Positions 55,801-63,235 of a stretch of DNA of 64,000 nt are shown one piece after another. Source of the stretch: Nodosilinea sp. FACHB-141 (GTDB lineage Bacteria; Cyanobacteriota; Cyanobacteriia; Phormidesmidales; Phormidesmidaceae). The notes under the pieces are model-generated. The model worked only from the letters and a program-made list of their open reading frames with translations, made no database searches and was not told the DNA's origin. Where the stretch lies: NCBI RefSeq assembly GCF_014696135.1, contig NZ_JACJPP010000018.1:62001-126000 (forward strand), given 5' to 3'. The translations under genes and the position numbers were made by a program. Every line of letters begins with the position of its first letter. Positions within the stretch are counted from its first letter, which is position 1.

Positions 55801-56070
55801 ATTGCAGGCCTCCGCGTCGCCCTCGCGCAGGTCGGGCATTTGGGAAAGCGCGATCAGCAGTTGCCGAGCCCCTTCACTCGTCTGCCGCTGGTGGGCAGCC
55901 GCAAATTTAGTTAGCCGCAGCAAATTTTCCTGGGCCTCGACGGCGGCCGTGCGCCGCTGCACCGCTGCCGTGTAGAGAATCAGCCCCAAGGCTGGAACTA
56001 CGGCTAGGAGAACCAGCAGCACCAGGCGAGCACGGAAACTAGATATTAGGTAGCGGAACCTGGTCTGCAT
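52894..56070 (-). CDS. Membrane hybrid histidine kinase (dCache, HAMP, PAS x2, HisKA, HATPase, REC)
   Basis: About 1058 residues. A membrane helix (RLVLLVLLAVVPALGLIL, about 14-31) precedes an extracytoplasmic dCache-like sensor, a second helix (about 285-305), HAMP, coiled coil, two PAS domains (FEVIPIGVLIAQDAEF and EAVINSMTEGLVIADP), HisKA (SHELRTPLNPILGW), HATPase (FGGLGLGLAIARHIVEMHGG) and REC (VDDEMDTRD; LLSDIGMPNTDGY). The frame runs upstream to 56397, but the ATG at 56070 gives MQTRFRYLISSF just before the first helix, and the upstream part overlaps a gene on the other strand. It precedes the second hybrid kinase by 65 bp or less, so they are probably one operon. Confidence 0.92.
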   Translation of the reverse strand: MQTRFRYLISSFRARLVLLVLLAVVPALGLILYTAAVQRRTAAVEAQENLLRLTKFAAAHQRQTSEGARQLLIALSQMPDLREGDAEACNQLLANLLRQYQAYAGLAVANREGYTICSTPAESPLYVGDRQYFQLARDTRDFAIGNYQVGRITKQADLSFGYPVLDDAGQVQAVVIAALDLAWLNQLATAVDLPKEAVMTVTDRNGTVLVRYPVSPSWVGVSLPDSPMTQIMLAQQEGTAVARGLDGVERLYGFTTLGDSPADQAVHIRIGVPKSLVVAESNWLLLQNLLALAGVTALALAAAWIGGDVFLTRKVKSLVKTAHQLRGGNLGTRTELSDQFGELGQLAQAFDEMAVALEAREQAIAALNQDMQTLFEVIPIGVLIAQDAEFRQVKSNPAFAQILGLDPQENVSYPPVETSPPAYKILREGRELAPHEFPLCHAAIHNTEIKGTEIDVVRGDGSQFNLFGYAKPVLDHQGQVRGSVAAFLDISDRKQAELEREQLLHRLETSLGQLEAVINSMTEGLVIADPEGHIVTFNPVALALHGYDSVDQVQQSISEFADLFEAEDLQGQSISLEQWPMVMALRGETFSDYGIQVRRRDTGKTWIGSYSGTPVQDKQGRIILAIITVRDITAKRQAQLELTRSLAAERAARAEAEAANRIKDEFLAVLSHELRTPLNPILGWSKLLRSRQYDAATTDRALETIERNAQLQTQLIGDLLDVSRILQGKLQLDYRAVDLRTTIQAAIETVQLAANTKAVEIQTVFDVAVGRVSGDANRLQQVVWNLLSNAVKFSPSGGRVEVTLERVMDNSPWPWSALPSPGDSPALPAQAAQIKVTDSGQGIAPEFLPHVFDTFRQADSATTRQFGGLGLGLAIARHIVEMHGGTIAATSPGLGLGATFVVRLPLLETWLEAEVGLPAAPEGADPAPLKGLRVLLVDDEMDTRDVFSFLLEQAGAEVVAVASAAAALTALTQLKPDLLLSDIGMPNTDGYQLMRQIRTLPPEQGGTIAAIALTAYAGELDQQQALAAGFQLHLAKPVEPKDLMKAIATLGLGHASPA

Positions 56071-56332
56071 TGCGATAGCGATCGCTCTCCCATTGCCTGA
56101 ATTGAGGTGGACTGAACTAAGGTAACAGCTGCGCTCCCGTGCATCCCAGCCTAAACTAACACCCGCTAGATTCCACCAGGATACGCAGAGAATGCCCGGT
56201 GGCCACTGGGTCAGAACGGAAGAACTTCGCCATACTCTATTAATTAGCCTGTCTGACCGCCAGCGATCGCCCGCTCCTAAGCCTTTCGCTGCCGCAAACT
56301 CCCCCTTTACTGTACTGCTACCGGAAAATCTG

Positions 56333-57118
56333 ATGCGACTAACCGCTGGGTGTGAGCTTTTGTTCGAGACCACTGAGCCTTCGCCGCTCATCCTCATGCT
56401 GCGCCCGCGCGGTGGGGCCGCCCAGCAGGTAATTCAAGACAGCCTAGAGCTTGAGCCCAATGTGCCTGTGGTCGACTATGTCGATAGCTACGGCAACCTC
56501 TGTCAGCGGCTACTCGCCCCGGTCGGGCAGTTGCACGTGCGCAGCACCTCCACCGTTGAGGTCGCCGACGCCATCGATGTGCAGTTTGGCGCTGAGTTTG
56601 TGCCTGTGCAAAACCTGCCCGACTATGCGCTTCAGTTTTTGTTGCCCAGCCGCTACTGCCAGTCTGACTTGACGGCCGATTTAGCCAACAACATCGTGAC
56701 CAACCTTGAGCCCGGCTACGACCAAGTCGAGGCGATTCGCCACTGGATTCACACCAATATTGAGTACCGCTACGGCACCAGTGATGCCTCAACCTCAGCG
56801 ATCGAAACCGAACAAAACCGCGTTGGGGTGTGCCGCGATTTTGTGCATTTGGGCATTGCCCTATGCCGCAGTTTGACAATTCCGGCCCGCATGGTGGTGG
56901 GCTATTTGCACCAGCTGGAGCCCATGGATCTGCATGCCTGGTTTGAGGCCTACGTAGGCGATCGCTGGTATACCTTTGATGCTACTCAGCCTACGGCCAA
57001 AGGCAATCGCATTGTCATTGCCTACGGTCGAGATGCCGCCGATGTCGCTCTGGCCACCCAGTATGGACCTATAAACCTAACTGAAATGGAGGTCTGGGTG
57101 ACCCCGTCAGAGCTGTGA
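56333..57118 (+). CDS. Transglutaminase-like family protein
   Basis: About 261 residues. An N-terminal beta domain (MRLTAGCELLFETTEPSPLILMLRPR) precedes a transglutaminase/protease-like core. The catalytic triad is visible: Cys in VGVCRDFVH, His in MDLHAWFEAYV, Asp in TFDATQPT. Bacterial members hydrolyse or cross-link peptides; a cyanobacterial substrate is not known to me. The frame opens at 56192, but MRLTAGC at 56333 is the usual N terminus. It is divergent from the membrane hybrid kinase. No signal peptide is seen. Confidence 0.85.
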   Translation: MRLTAGCELLFETTEPSPLILMLRPRGGAAQQVIQDSLELEPNVPVVDYVDSYGNLCQRLLAPVGQLHVRSTSTVEVADAIDVQFGAEFVPVQNLPDYALQFLLPSRYCQSDLTADLANNIVTNLEPGYDQVEAIRHWIHTNIEYRYGTSDASTSAIETEQNRVGVCRDFVHLGIALCRSLTIPARMVVGYLHQLEPMDLHAWFEAYVGDRWYTFDATQPTAKGNRIVIAYGRDAADVALATQYGPINLTEMEVWVTPSEL

Positions 57119-57269
57119 CTATTACAATAGAAAGTATTCCAGCTACGGCGCTATGCGTGGCGGGCATTTCTACTGGTGGCCTACAGGGGTTTAAGCCAGT
57201 ACCCAAAATGTCTAAAGCGTATTGGGCATCGCCTAATTTCACTAGCTAGCTCTTTATTGGTCAAACACC

Positions 57270-57368
57270 ATGGGCAAGGAAAAGAAAAGCAACAAAGAAG
57301 TCAAAAAGCCTAAGTCCGAGTCGAGTGGGGAGAAGAAACAGAAGAAAGACCCTAAACGCTACGACTAG
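57270..57368 (+). CDS. 32-residue lysine-rich mini-protein
   Basis: A short frame, ATG at 57270 to TAG at 57366-57368, coding for 32 residues, of which nearly half are Lys and several are Glu, Asp or Ser; it begins MGKEKKSNKEV and ends DPKRYD. It is wholly hydrophilic and probably disordered. A similar Lys-rich mini-protein between larger genes may be common in cyanobacteria, but I cannot check. No strong Shine-Dalgarno is seen. It is too short to be sure. Confidence 0.5.
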   Translation: MGKEKKSNKEVKKPKSESSGEKKQKKDPKRYD

Positions 57369-57400
57369 ATGTTCTGGCGTTGTCAGGTTTTTCAACTGCG

Positions 57401-58072
57401 ATGATTACTGTTCACCACTTAAATAACTCGCGTTCCCAGCGGGTGCTCTGGCTGCTTGAGGAACTGGGCCTGCCCTACGAGGTTAAGCGCTACGAGCGCG
57501 ACCCGGAGACTATGCTGGCTCCCCCCGCCCTGCGGCAGGTGCACCCCCTGGGCAAATCGCCGGTGATTACCGATGGCAATCGCACCCTAGCGGAATCGGG
57601 GGCGATCGTCGAATATTTGGTCGATCGCTACGGCGAGGGGCGACTAATCCCGGCCTTGGATAGCCCAGAACGGCTGCGCTATACCTACTGGCTGCACTAC
57701 GCCGAGGGCTCTGCCATGCCGCCGCTGCTGCTGAAGCTAATTTTCGACAAAATTGAGCAAAGCCCGATGCCCTTTTTTGCCAAGCCAATTGCCCGAGGCA
57801 TCGTCAGCCGGGTCAAAGACTCATTTATCAACCCTCAAATTACTCAGCACCTCGATTTTATGGAAGCGGAGCTGGGAAAAAGCACCTGGTTTGCCGGGGA
57901 AGACTTCACTGCCGCCGATATTCAGATCAGCTTTCCCCTAGAAGCCGCCGCGACGCGGGCGGGGCTAAACGCCAGTCGTCCTAAACTGATGGCGTTTTTA
58001 GATCGCATCCACGCTCGTTCCGCCTACCAAAAAGCGCTGGACCGAGGTGGTAAGTATGAGCTTTTGGGTTGA
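57401..58072 (+). CDS. Glutathione S-transferase family protein
   Basis: About 223 residues. An N-terminal thioredoxin-like domain (about 1-80) begins with HHLNNSRSQRVLWLLEEL, where the Asn-Ser-Arg-Ser stretch is the usual active-site loop, and has the cis-Pro in SPVITDG and the glutathione-binding ESGAIVEYL. The rest is the helical domain. It would conjugate or reduce electrophiles with glutathione. The ATG at 57401 is chosen over TTG at 57380. It follows the mini-ORF by 32 bp. Confidence 0.9.
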   Translation: MITVHHLNNSRSQRVLWLLEELGLPYEVKRYERDPETMLAPPALRQVHPLGKSPVITDGNRTLAESGAIVEYLVDRYGEGRLIPALDSPERLRYTYWLHYAEGSAMPPLLLKLIFDKIEQSPMPFFAKPIARGIVSRVKDSFINPQITQHLDFMEAELGKSTWFAGEDFTAADIQISFPLEAAATRAGLNASRPKLMAFLDRIHARSAYQKALDRGGKYELLG

Positions 58073-58114
58073 GCGCGCAACTTCGGCTGTAACCGGCGGG
58101 CCTTGGCAGACTCT

Positions 58115-58840
58115 ATGGGGCAAAGCAACTCGACAGTCCTACGAGCCGGACGCTTCATAGCCTTGATGCTGGCTGCGCTCAGTCTCAGTTTGTCGATGGC
58201 TCACCTGTTAGAGCTGCCGCAAAGAATGCAATTTGACCAGCAGCTCTGGGTTGAGGTAACGATTGTTGAAAACGTCTATCGGCTGTTTGGCTCGGTGGGC
58301 GCGGTGTTTGAAATAGGGGCCATTTCATCGGCGATCGCGCTAGCGTTTTGGGTGAGAAGGCGCGGTGCGGCATTTTATTGGACCCTAGGTGGAGCGGTGC
58401 TTCTAGGGATAGCATTTGTGGGCTGGCTGCTCTTTGTTTTGCCCATGAACACCGAGTTTGCTACTTGGTTGACCCAGCCCGTGCCCGCCGATTGGACGCG
58501 GTATCGCAACCAGTGGGAATATGCCCACGCAGCGATCGCGCTGATCAAAACCCTTGGCCTAAGTTGTCTTCTCGTCTCTGTACTCCTAGATGCGCCGGGA
58601 AAACTAGCGGTGAATTCTGGGTTTGATCGGCCGCACCAAAATAGCTTGCCAGCAACCACCTTACCCTCTGTGCCTGTTAGAGCTAAGTCTGCCTGGCTAT
58701 GGCCAATGCGGCTGGTGGGGGTAATCGTCGCCAGCGCAGTCTTCTTTGGTTTGATAACCTACGTTTTCCACAGCGTTTTGGTGGGGACGATTTTATCTAT
58801 CGCAGGCATTCTGGGACTTGGCTCTTCCATAAATAGATGA
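58115..58840 (+). CDS. Integral membrane protein, DUF1772-like
   Basis: About 241 residues with five or so hydrophobic segments (roughly 15-35, 55-80, 88-110, 140-160 and 205-235). ENVYRLFGSVGAVFE and NQWEYAHAAIALIK recall the DUF1772 (anthrone-oxygenase-like) pattern, but I cannot assign a reaction. It follows the GST by about 40 bp and may be co-transcribed. The ATG at 58115 is preferred to TTG at 58103. Confidence 0.65.
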   Translation: MGQSNSTVLRAGRFIALMLAALSLSLSMAHLLELPQRMQFDQQLWVEVTIVENVYRLFGSVGAVFEIGAISSAIALAFWVRRRGAAFYWTLGGAVLLGIAFVGWLLFVLPMNTEFATWLTQPVPADWTRYRNQWEYAHAAIALIKTLGLSCLLVSVLLDAPGKLAVNSGFDRPHQNSLPATTLPSVPVRAKSAWLWPMRLVGVIVASAVFFGLITYVFHSVLVGTILSIAGILGLGSSINR

Positions 58841-59037
58841 GGCAGTTCGTTCGTCACCACCGGCAACCTTAGGTCTTTGGAGCGCGCGAACTCAGCGGGC
58901 AGTGAGGTTAAAGAGCGACAAGGGCGATCGCGCCTCAGGGTACAATCCCGCTCGTATTTTTTCGCAATCAGAGCATTCCGTGATCTAGTTAAAATACAAG
59001 CATCCCTTTCTCTCTAGCGGTTACACCGACTCCATTT

Positions 59038-59574
59038 GTGCAACAGCCCTCTAAACAGCCCCACCCTGACTCAGCCTGGCGAGCCGATCCTGGCTTACAG
59101 CGGATCATTACCCACCTCTCGACGACCCTGGAGCGGGATAGTCAGATCGTGGATACCACACGCGATCTACAGGAAAAACTTGGCGCTGACAGAGTGCTGT
59201 TGTATTACTTCTACCGTCCCTGGAAAGGGCGGGTGACCTTTGAAGCCCTCAGCGATCCGCAGTTTTCGATCTTTGGTTCCACTGGGCCAGATGAATGTTT
59301 CACCGACGAATATGCGGCCCTGTACTTGGCTGGACGGATAAGGGCGATCGCCGATATTGAGACAGAGCCCATTGCCGAATGTCACCGCAATTTTTTGCGC
59401 GAGCTGCGAGTGCAGGCCAATTTAGTCGTGCCGGTGCTGGTGAATGACGATCTCTGGGGACTGCTTGTGGCCCACCACTGCCAATCTCCCCATGTTTGGA
59501 CAGATGGAGATATTGCGGCCATGCTGTATGGCGCAGAAACCCTGGCCATTGCACCCGCCATCCGAGGCCAATAG
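59038..59574 (+). CDS. Stand-alone GAF-domain protein, cyanobacteriochrome-like
   Basis: 178 residues, consisting of one GAF domain (about 20-172). Segments such as RVLLYYFYRPW, DECFTDEYAALYLAGRIRAIADIE, AECHRNFLRELRVQANLVVPVL and LWGLLVAHHC match the cyanobacteriochrome-type GAF template, including the Cys-His pair used by many of them to hold a bilin. Non-pigmented GAFs of the same template also carry it, so chromophore binding is uncertain. There is no output domain. Start is GTG at 59038. It is convergent with the GT4 gene. Confidence 0.8.
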   Translation: MQQPSKQPHPDSAWRADPGLQRIITHLSTTLERDSQIVDTTRDLQEKLGADRVLLYYFYRPWKGRVTFEALSDPQFSIFGSTGPDECFTDEYAALYLAGRIRAIADIETEPIAECHRNFLRELRVQANLVVPVLVNDDLWGLLVAHHCQSPHVWTDGDIAAMLYGAETLAIAPAIRGQ

Positions 59575-59650
59575 CGGGTGAAGGTTGGGGTTAGAACAGC
59601 CCTAAAACGCCAGCTTCGAGTTTCTGAAGCGCTCCGATGGAAGAACTGGG

Positions 59651-60829
59651 TCACGGTTGTGGCTTAGGAATCGGACAACGGTGCTCAGCAGTTTTTATCA
59701 GATTGGCCACGGGCTGCACTGGCAGCGGCCCCGGTTGTCGAGCGACGGTGCGGTCTGGGGCAGCACGATCGCGATCGCCCTCTAGGTTCGGCCCTTGACC
59801 ATCGCCGACCAGCTGGTGATAGATCGCCTCATAGCCATCAACCATGCGCTCAATATTAAAATTGACCGCGACATGCTCTCGGCAGGCGCGGCGACTGAGG
59901 CGATGCACCTGGGTCACAGCCTCAACGCAGTCGTCAGTGCTGTGGCAGAGAAAGCCCGTCTTGCCGTCAACCACCACCTCCGGGGCCGACCCCATAGCCG
60001 CAGCAATGACTGGGGTGCCGCTGGCCATCGACTCCGTCATCACCAAGCCAAAGGGTTCTGGCCAGGTGATAGGAAACAGGGTAGCGGTAGCGTGGCCAAT
60101 CAGAGCTTTTTTCTGGGGCTGGCTAACCTTCCCTAAAAACTCAATTTGCTCTCCGTCAATTAGGGGAGCCACACAATGCTCGAAAAACCCTTGGTTTTCA
60201 AAATCGATTTTTCCCGCCATTTTGAGCCGCCAGCCGCTGCGCTTGGCAATCTCGATCGCTAAGTGGGGGCCCTTTTCCTCCGACATGCGACCGAGAAAGG
60301 CTAGATAGGGCGGCTCCTGGGGTAGAGGATGAAAATCAAATTGGTCAATGGCGATCGCGTTGTGGATCGCAGCTACATAGTTCAGCCCGATCTCGGGCCG
60401 CTGCTGCGACCTAGACACCGTGACTAGGTTTTGCCGCCGATATTGGTTAAAGATGTTCTCAAAGGCGGGGGTGAGCAATCCGTGCAGGGTGTGAACCACT
60501 GGCGTCGGGCTGAGGTGGGCGTAGGGCAGCGCCACCGCATCCACATGGGAATGAATGATGTCAAAATCTCTAGCGGATTGAAAGACGTTCTCTAGCTGTC
60601 GCTGCTCATAGCGGGCATACTCTAGCGGCAGTAAGCCCAGGGGGCGCAGGGCACGATAACAGCCCGGCACTAACCGGGCCTGGGTCTGAGAATCGCCTGA
60701 GGCAAATAGCGTCACCTGGTGTCCACGGCGCACTAGCTCTTCGGTGAGCAAACTCGCCACCATCTCAGGGCCACCGTCGTCTAGAGGCGATGCTCTATTC
60801 CACAGGGGTGTAACCTGGGCAATTCTCAT
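59651..60829 (-). CDS. Glycosyltransferase family 4
   Basis: 392 residues, GT-B fold. The N-terminal acceptor domain begins MRIAQVTPLWNR with DDGGPEMVASLLTEEL; the donor domain has LAFLGRMSEEKGPHLAIEIA, then WPEPFGLVMTESMASGTPVIA containing the Glu pair (E-x7-E) of GT4 enzymes. The sugar donor is not readable. The last 40 residues are a disordered Pro/Arg tail. The gene is transcribed toward the GAF gene; the 460-bp gap upstream holds its promoter. Confidence 0.9.
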   Translation of the reverse strand: MRIAQVTPLWNRASPLDDGGPEMVASLLTEELVRRGHQVTLFASGDSQTQARLVPGCYRALRPLGLLPLEYARYEQRQLENVFQSARDFDIIHSHVDAVALPYAHLSPTPVVHTLHGLLTPAFENIFNQYRRQNLVTVSRSQQRPEIGLNYVAAIHNAIAIDQFDFHPLPQEPPYLAFLGRMSEEKGPHLAIEIAKRSGWRLKMAGKIDFENQGFFEHCVAPLIDGEQIEFLGKVSQPQKKALIGHATATLFPITWPEPFGLVMTESMASGTPVIAAAMGSAPEVVVDGKTGFLCHSTDDCVEAVTQVHRLSRRACREHVAVNFNIERMVDGYEAIYHQLVGDGQGPNLEGDRDRAAPDRTVARQPGPLPVQPVANLIKTAEHRCPIPKPQP

Positions 60830-61289
60830 ATCAGCCCCTCCAATTTTGGTATGACGCTAAGCGCATCAGCACTAGGTTAGAAGTCTTAGTCAAAAAGTTG
60901 TGAAAATGTGTGGTCCTAATCGCATTACTCGACCTAGAAATTTTGGTGCCAAATGATTGTCAAACCTAGGAAAAATGCGTATTTAACGTACCGTCATCCT
61001 AAGGCTCTGATCTAGCAGTAGCCTATACCATTGTGACGATTGGCCTACTCAAATATCTCTGCCCAAAGGTTTGTCTAAGCTACCCCTTTGGTACAGGAGA
61101 AATTGATTTATTCTTGATGGAAATTTAGCAACAACAGCAGAAAGATTTAGACCAAAAAATAAGGCTAAAACACAATCGTTTTTAGGGTAAGGAGCTCACC
61201 CTAAAAATGAACCCAAACTGTGCTAGGTATTGATGAATCTGTTGGGCAATACCATCAAATTTACGCTTCGGAAAACCGTAGGCCTTGGT
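60830..61289. other. Intergenic region between GT4 and CDF genes
   Basis: No gene. It holds the promoter of the GT4 gene and, at 61179-61207, a terminator-like inverted repeat serving the CDF gene. The middle is A/T-rich. Confidence 0.5.
61179..61207 (-). terminator. Terminator-like inverted repeat after the CDF gene
   Basis: TTTTTAGGGT (61179-61188) and ACCCTAAAAA (61198-61207) are perfect 10-bp arms with a 9-base loop, starting 82 bases beyond the CDF stop. The arms themselves supply the A and T runs for both directions. Confidence 0.75.
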
Positions 61290-62189
61290 CTAGCGCTCCA
61301 GAGCCTGATCAGCCCAGGAAGCCGGATCCTCTAAGGGTTCTAAATGGGTGAAAACAAAGGTGCCGGGTAACGATCGCGCGATCGCCGCCTCAATATCTTC
61401 ACAGAGGTCGTGCCCTTGCTTGACCGTCCAGGCCCCCGGCACCAGCACATGCAGCGAAACAAACCGCCGGGCACCGGCCACCCGAGTTCTGAGGGCGTGA
61501 AACTGAATACCCTGGGCCTCAAATGGCTGCAACGCCTGGGCGACAATCTGACGTTCTGCCTTAGGCAGCCCCGTATCTAGAAGGCCTAACCCGGTTTCGC
61601 GCATCAGCTTGAGCCCAGCCCACACAATGTTTGCCGCCACTCCCAGGGCAATAATCGGATCGAGAATCAGCCAGCCCGTCAGGGGAATTAGAATCACCCC
61701 CGCCCCCACCCCCACCGAGGTCCAGACGTCGGTCAGCAGATGATGCGCATCTGCCCGCAGGGTAATGGAACGCAACCGCCGACTGGCCCGCAGCATGATA
61801 ACGGCCAAGGCTCCATTGATGACGGTCGCCACCAGCGAGAGAATGAGGCCAAGACCAACCTGCTCTATAGGTTGTGGGTCAAATAGGCGACCCCAGGCGG
61901 CAAAGGCAATGCTGCCAGCGGCTATCAAAATCAAGACACTTTCGGCACCGCTCGAGAAATATTCTGCCTTGTAATGGCCAAAGGCATGGTCTTCATCGGC
62001 CGGTTTAGCGGCAAAGGTGACGGCCCAGGTGGCAACGATCGCGGCCACCAGATTCACCACCGACTCAGCCGCATCGGATAGAAGTCCGACCGAACCGGTC
62101 AGCAAATAGGCCGTTGTTTTAAGCAGGATAGTTAAAACAGCGGCTCCGATGGAGAGCAAGGTGTAAAACCGAGCTGAGCGATCGCCCAT
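61290..62189 (-). CDS. Cation diffusion facilitator (CDF) family metal transporter
   Basis: 299 residues with six membrane helices in the first 205 and a cytoplasmic domain after. Metal-site candidates are in LLSDAAESVVNL (helix 2) and ADAHHLLTDVWTS (helix 5), as in the FieF/CzcD group; DEDHAFGHYKAEYFS is the loop before helix 3. It would export zinc, iron or another divalent metal with proton exchange. The C-terminal domain has RRFVSLHVLVPG and HDLCEDIEAAI as in CDF regulators. The ATG at 62189 fits; the gene is monocistronic. Confidence 0.9.
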   Translation of the reverse strand: MGDRSARFYTLLSIGAAVLTILLKTTAYLLTGSVGLLSDAAESVVNLVAAIVATWAVTFAAKPADEDHAFGHYKAEYFSSGAESVLILIAAGSIAFAAWGRLFDPQPIEQVGLGLILSLVATVINGALAVIMLRASRRLRSITLRADAHHLLTDVWTSVGVGAGVILIPLTGWLILDPIIALGVAANIVWAGLKLMRETGLGLLDTGLPKAERQIVAQALQPFEAQGIQFHALRTRVAGARRFVSLHVLVPGAWTVKQGHDLCEDIEAAIARSLPGTFVFTHLEPLEDPASWADQALER

Positions 62190-62575
62190 GGTCAGTCCAA
62201 AAGGCAGTAGAGAGGCTAACCCTTTCGCTAGTCTACGGCCAGTTGTCCCTCGGTAAACGGCTCCGGTTGTTTTTGCTGGGCTAGAGCGATCGCTCCGAGT
62301 TGAGGGGTTAAGCCCATGGCTACCTCACCCTCGCGTTTCAGTTCCGGTAACCGCCCCAACAACCCCTTAGCCCCTGGAGAAAATAGGAGCTGAACCCTAA
62401 GAATCCATGGCCTACCATGCGGAATTATCCCGCTGGCAGCTGAAGGATCTGGAGCGATCCTGCGGCTTTAAGAAGCATGCGATCACCCTACCCAATCACC
62501 TACTGCCCACTCTGCCCCCGACGTTGACCCTGCCACCACTCGATGGGGCGCAACGTCCTTCTGACTCTATGACCT
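62190..62575. other. Divergent intergenic region CDF / lipoprotein
   Basis: Contains HIP1-like sites and the two promoters. The open frame at 62407-62805 crosses the lipoprotein start in another frame and has no recognisable content. Confidence 0.5.
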
Positions 62576-63235
62576 ATGAAAATCCCAACGCGCTTTCCGA
62601 CTTTAGTCGGCATCAGTTTACTCACTACGGCTCTACTGGCCTGTTCCGCAAGCCCCCCGTCAACCCCACCAACGCCGCCCGAAACGCCGGCTTCTCAAAC
62701 CGACCCGGCCACCCCATCCGGCTGGGCCGACCTTTTAGGGCCTGTTTCTGCTCCCCCAGAGTGGCAGGTCGAGCCCTGCGTCAACGCGGTGCTGCTGTGC
62801 GTTGAGGCCGACGGTGAACTGATTGGCACGGTAGAACGCTTTAGCCATCCAATCAGTGAGGTGCCCATGCAGGGCGGCTTACCGCTGCCTGAAGGATCAG
62901 AACTTGATTTTCTTCAAGCCTGGGTGAGCGACCACTACCGCGTCATCGAAGAAGACCGGCAGATCGCTGACCCCGCCCTCAAGTTTGTCGGAGAAGCGCC
63001 GGTAGCCATTTCTGTGGGCACCCTGCCTGGACTGCGCTACGACTACACCATTAACCATCCCAACGGAGCGTTGTTTGATCGCGGCATTGGCTATGTGACC
63101 ACCGACGGCACCATGCTCTATGTGTTTGCCACCGGGGTAATTAGCGGCGACCCCAGCGGCTCGTTCTCTGACGAGGGTTTATTTGAAACGTTTTTACCCC
63201 ACCTCAACACCATCATCCAGGGACTAAGACTATGA
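62576..63235 (+). CDS. Hypothetical lipoprotein
   Basis: 219 residues with a bacterial lipoprotein signal: MKIPTRFPTLVGISLLTTALLAC, Cys23 being the lipidated residue. A Pro/Thr-rich linker follows, then a globular domain with two Cys in EPCVNAVLLCVEADGE that may form a disulphide. It resembles no family I can name. Its stop overlaps the next gene's ATG (ATGA), so they form an operon. Confidence 0.75.
   Translation: MKIPTRFPTLVGISLLTTALLACSASPPSTPPTPPETPASQTDPATPSGWADLLGPVSAPPEWQVEPCVNAVLLCVEADGELIGTVERFSHPISEVPMQGGLPLPEGSELDFLQAWVSDHYRVIEEDRQIADPALKFVGEAPVAISVGTLPGLRYDYTINHPNGALFDRGIGYVTTDGTMLYVFATGVISGDPSGSFSDEGLFETFLPHLNTIIQGLRL

Noticed and set aside
62407-62805. 132-codon frame overlapping the lipoprotein start
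   Set aside because: Its translation is Arg/Pro-rich with no family pattern, while the overlapping frame has a clear lipoprotein signal.
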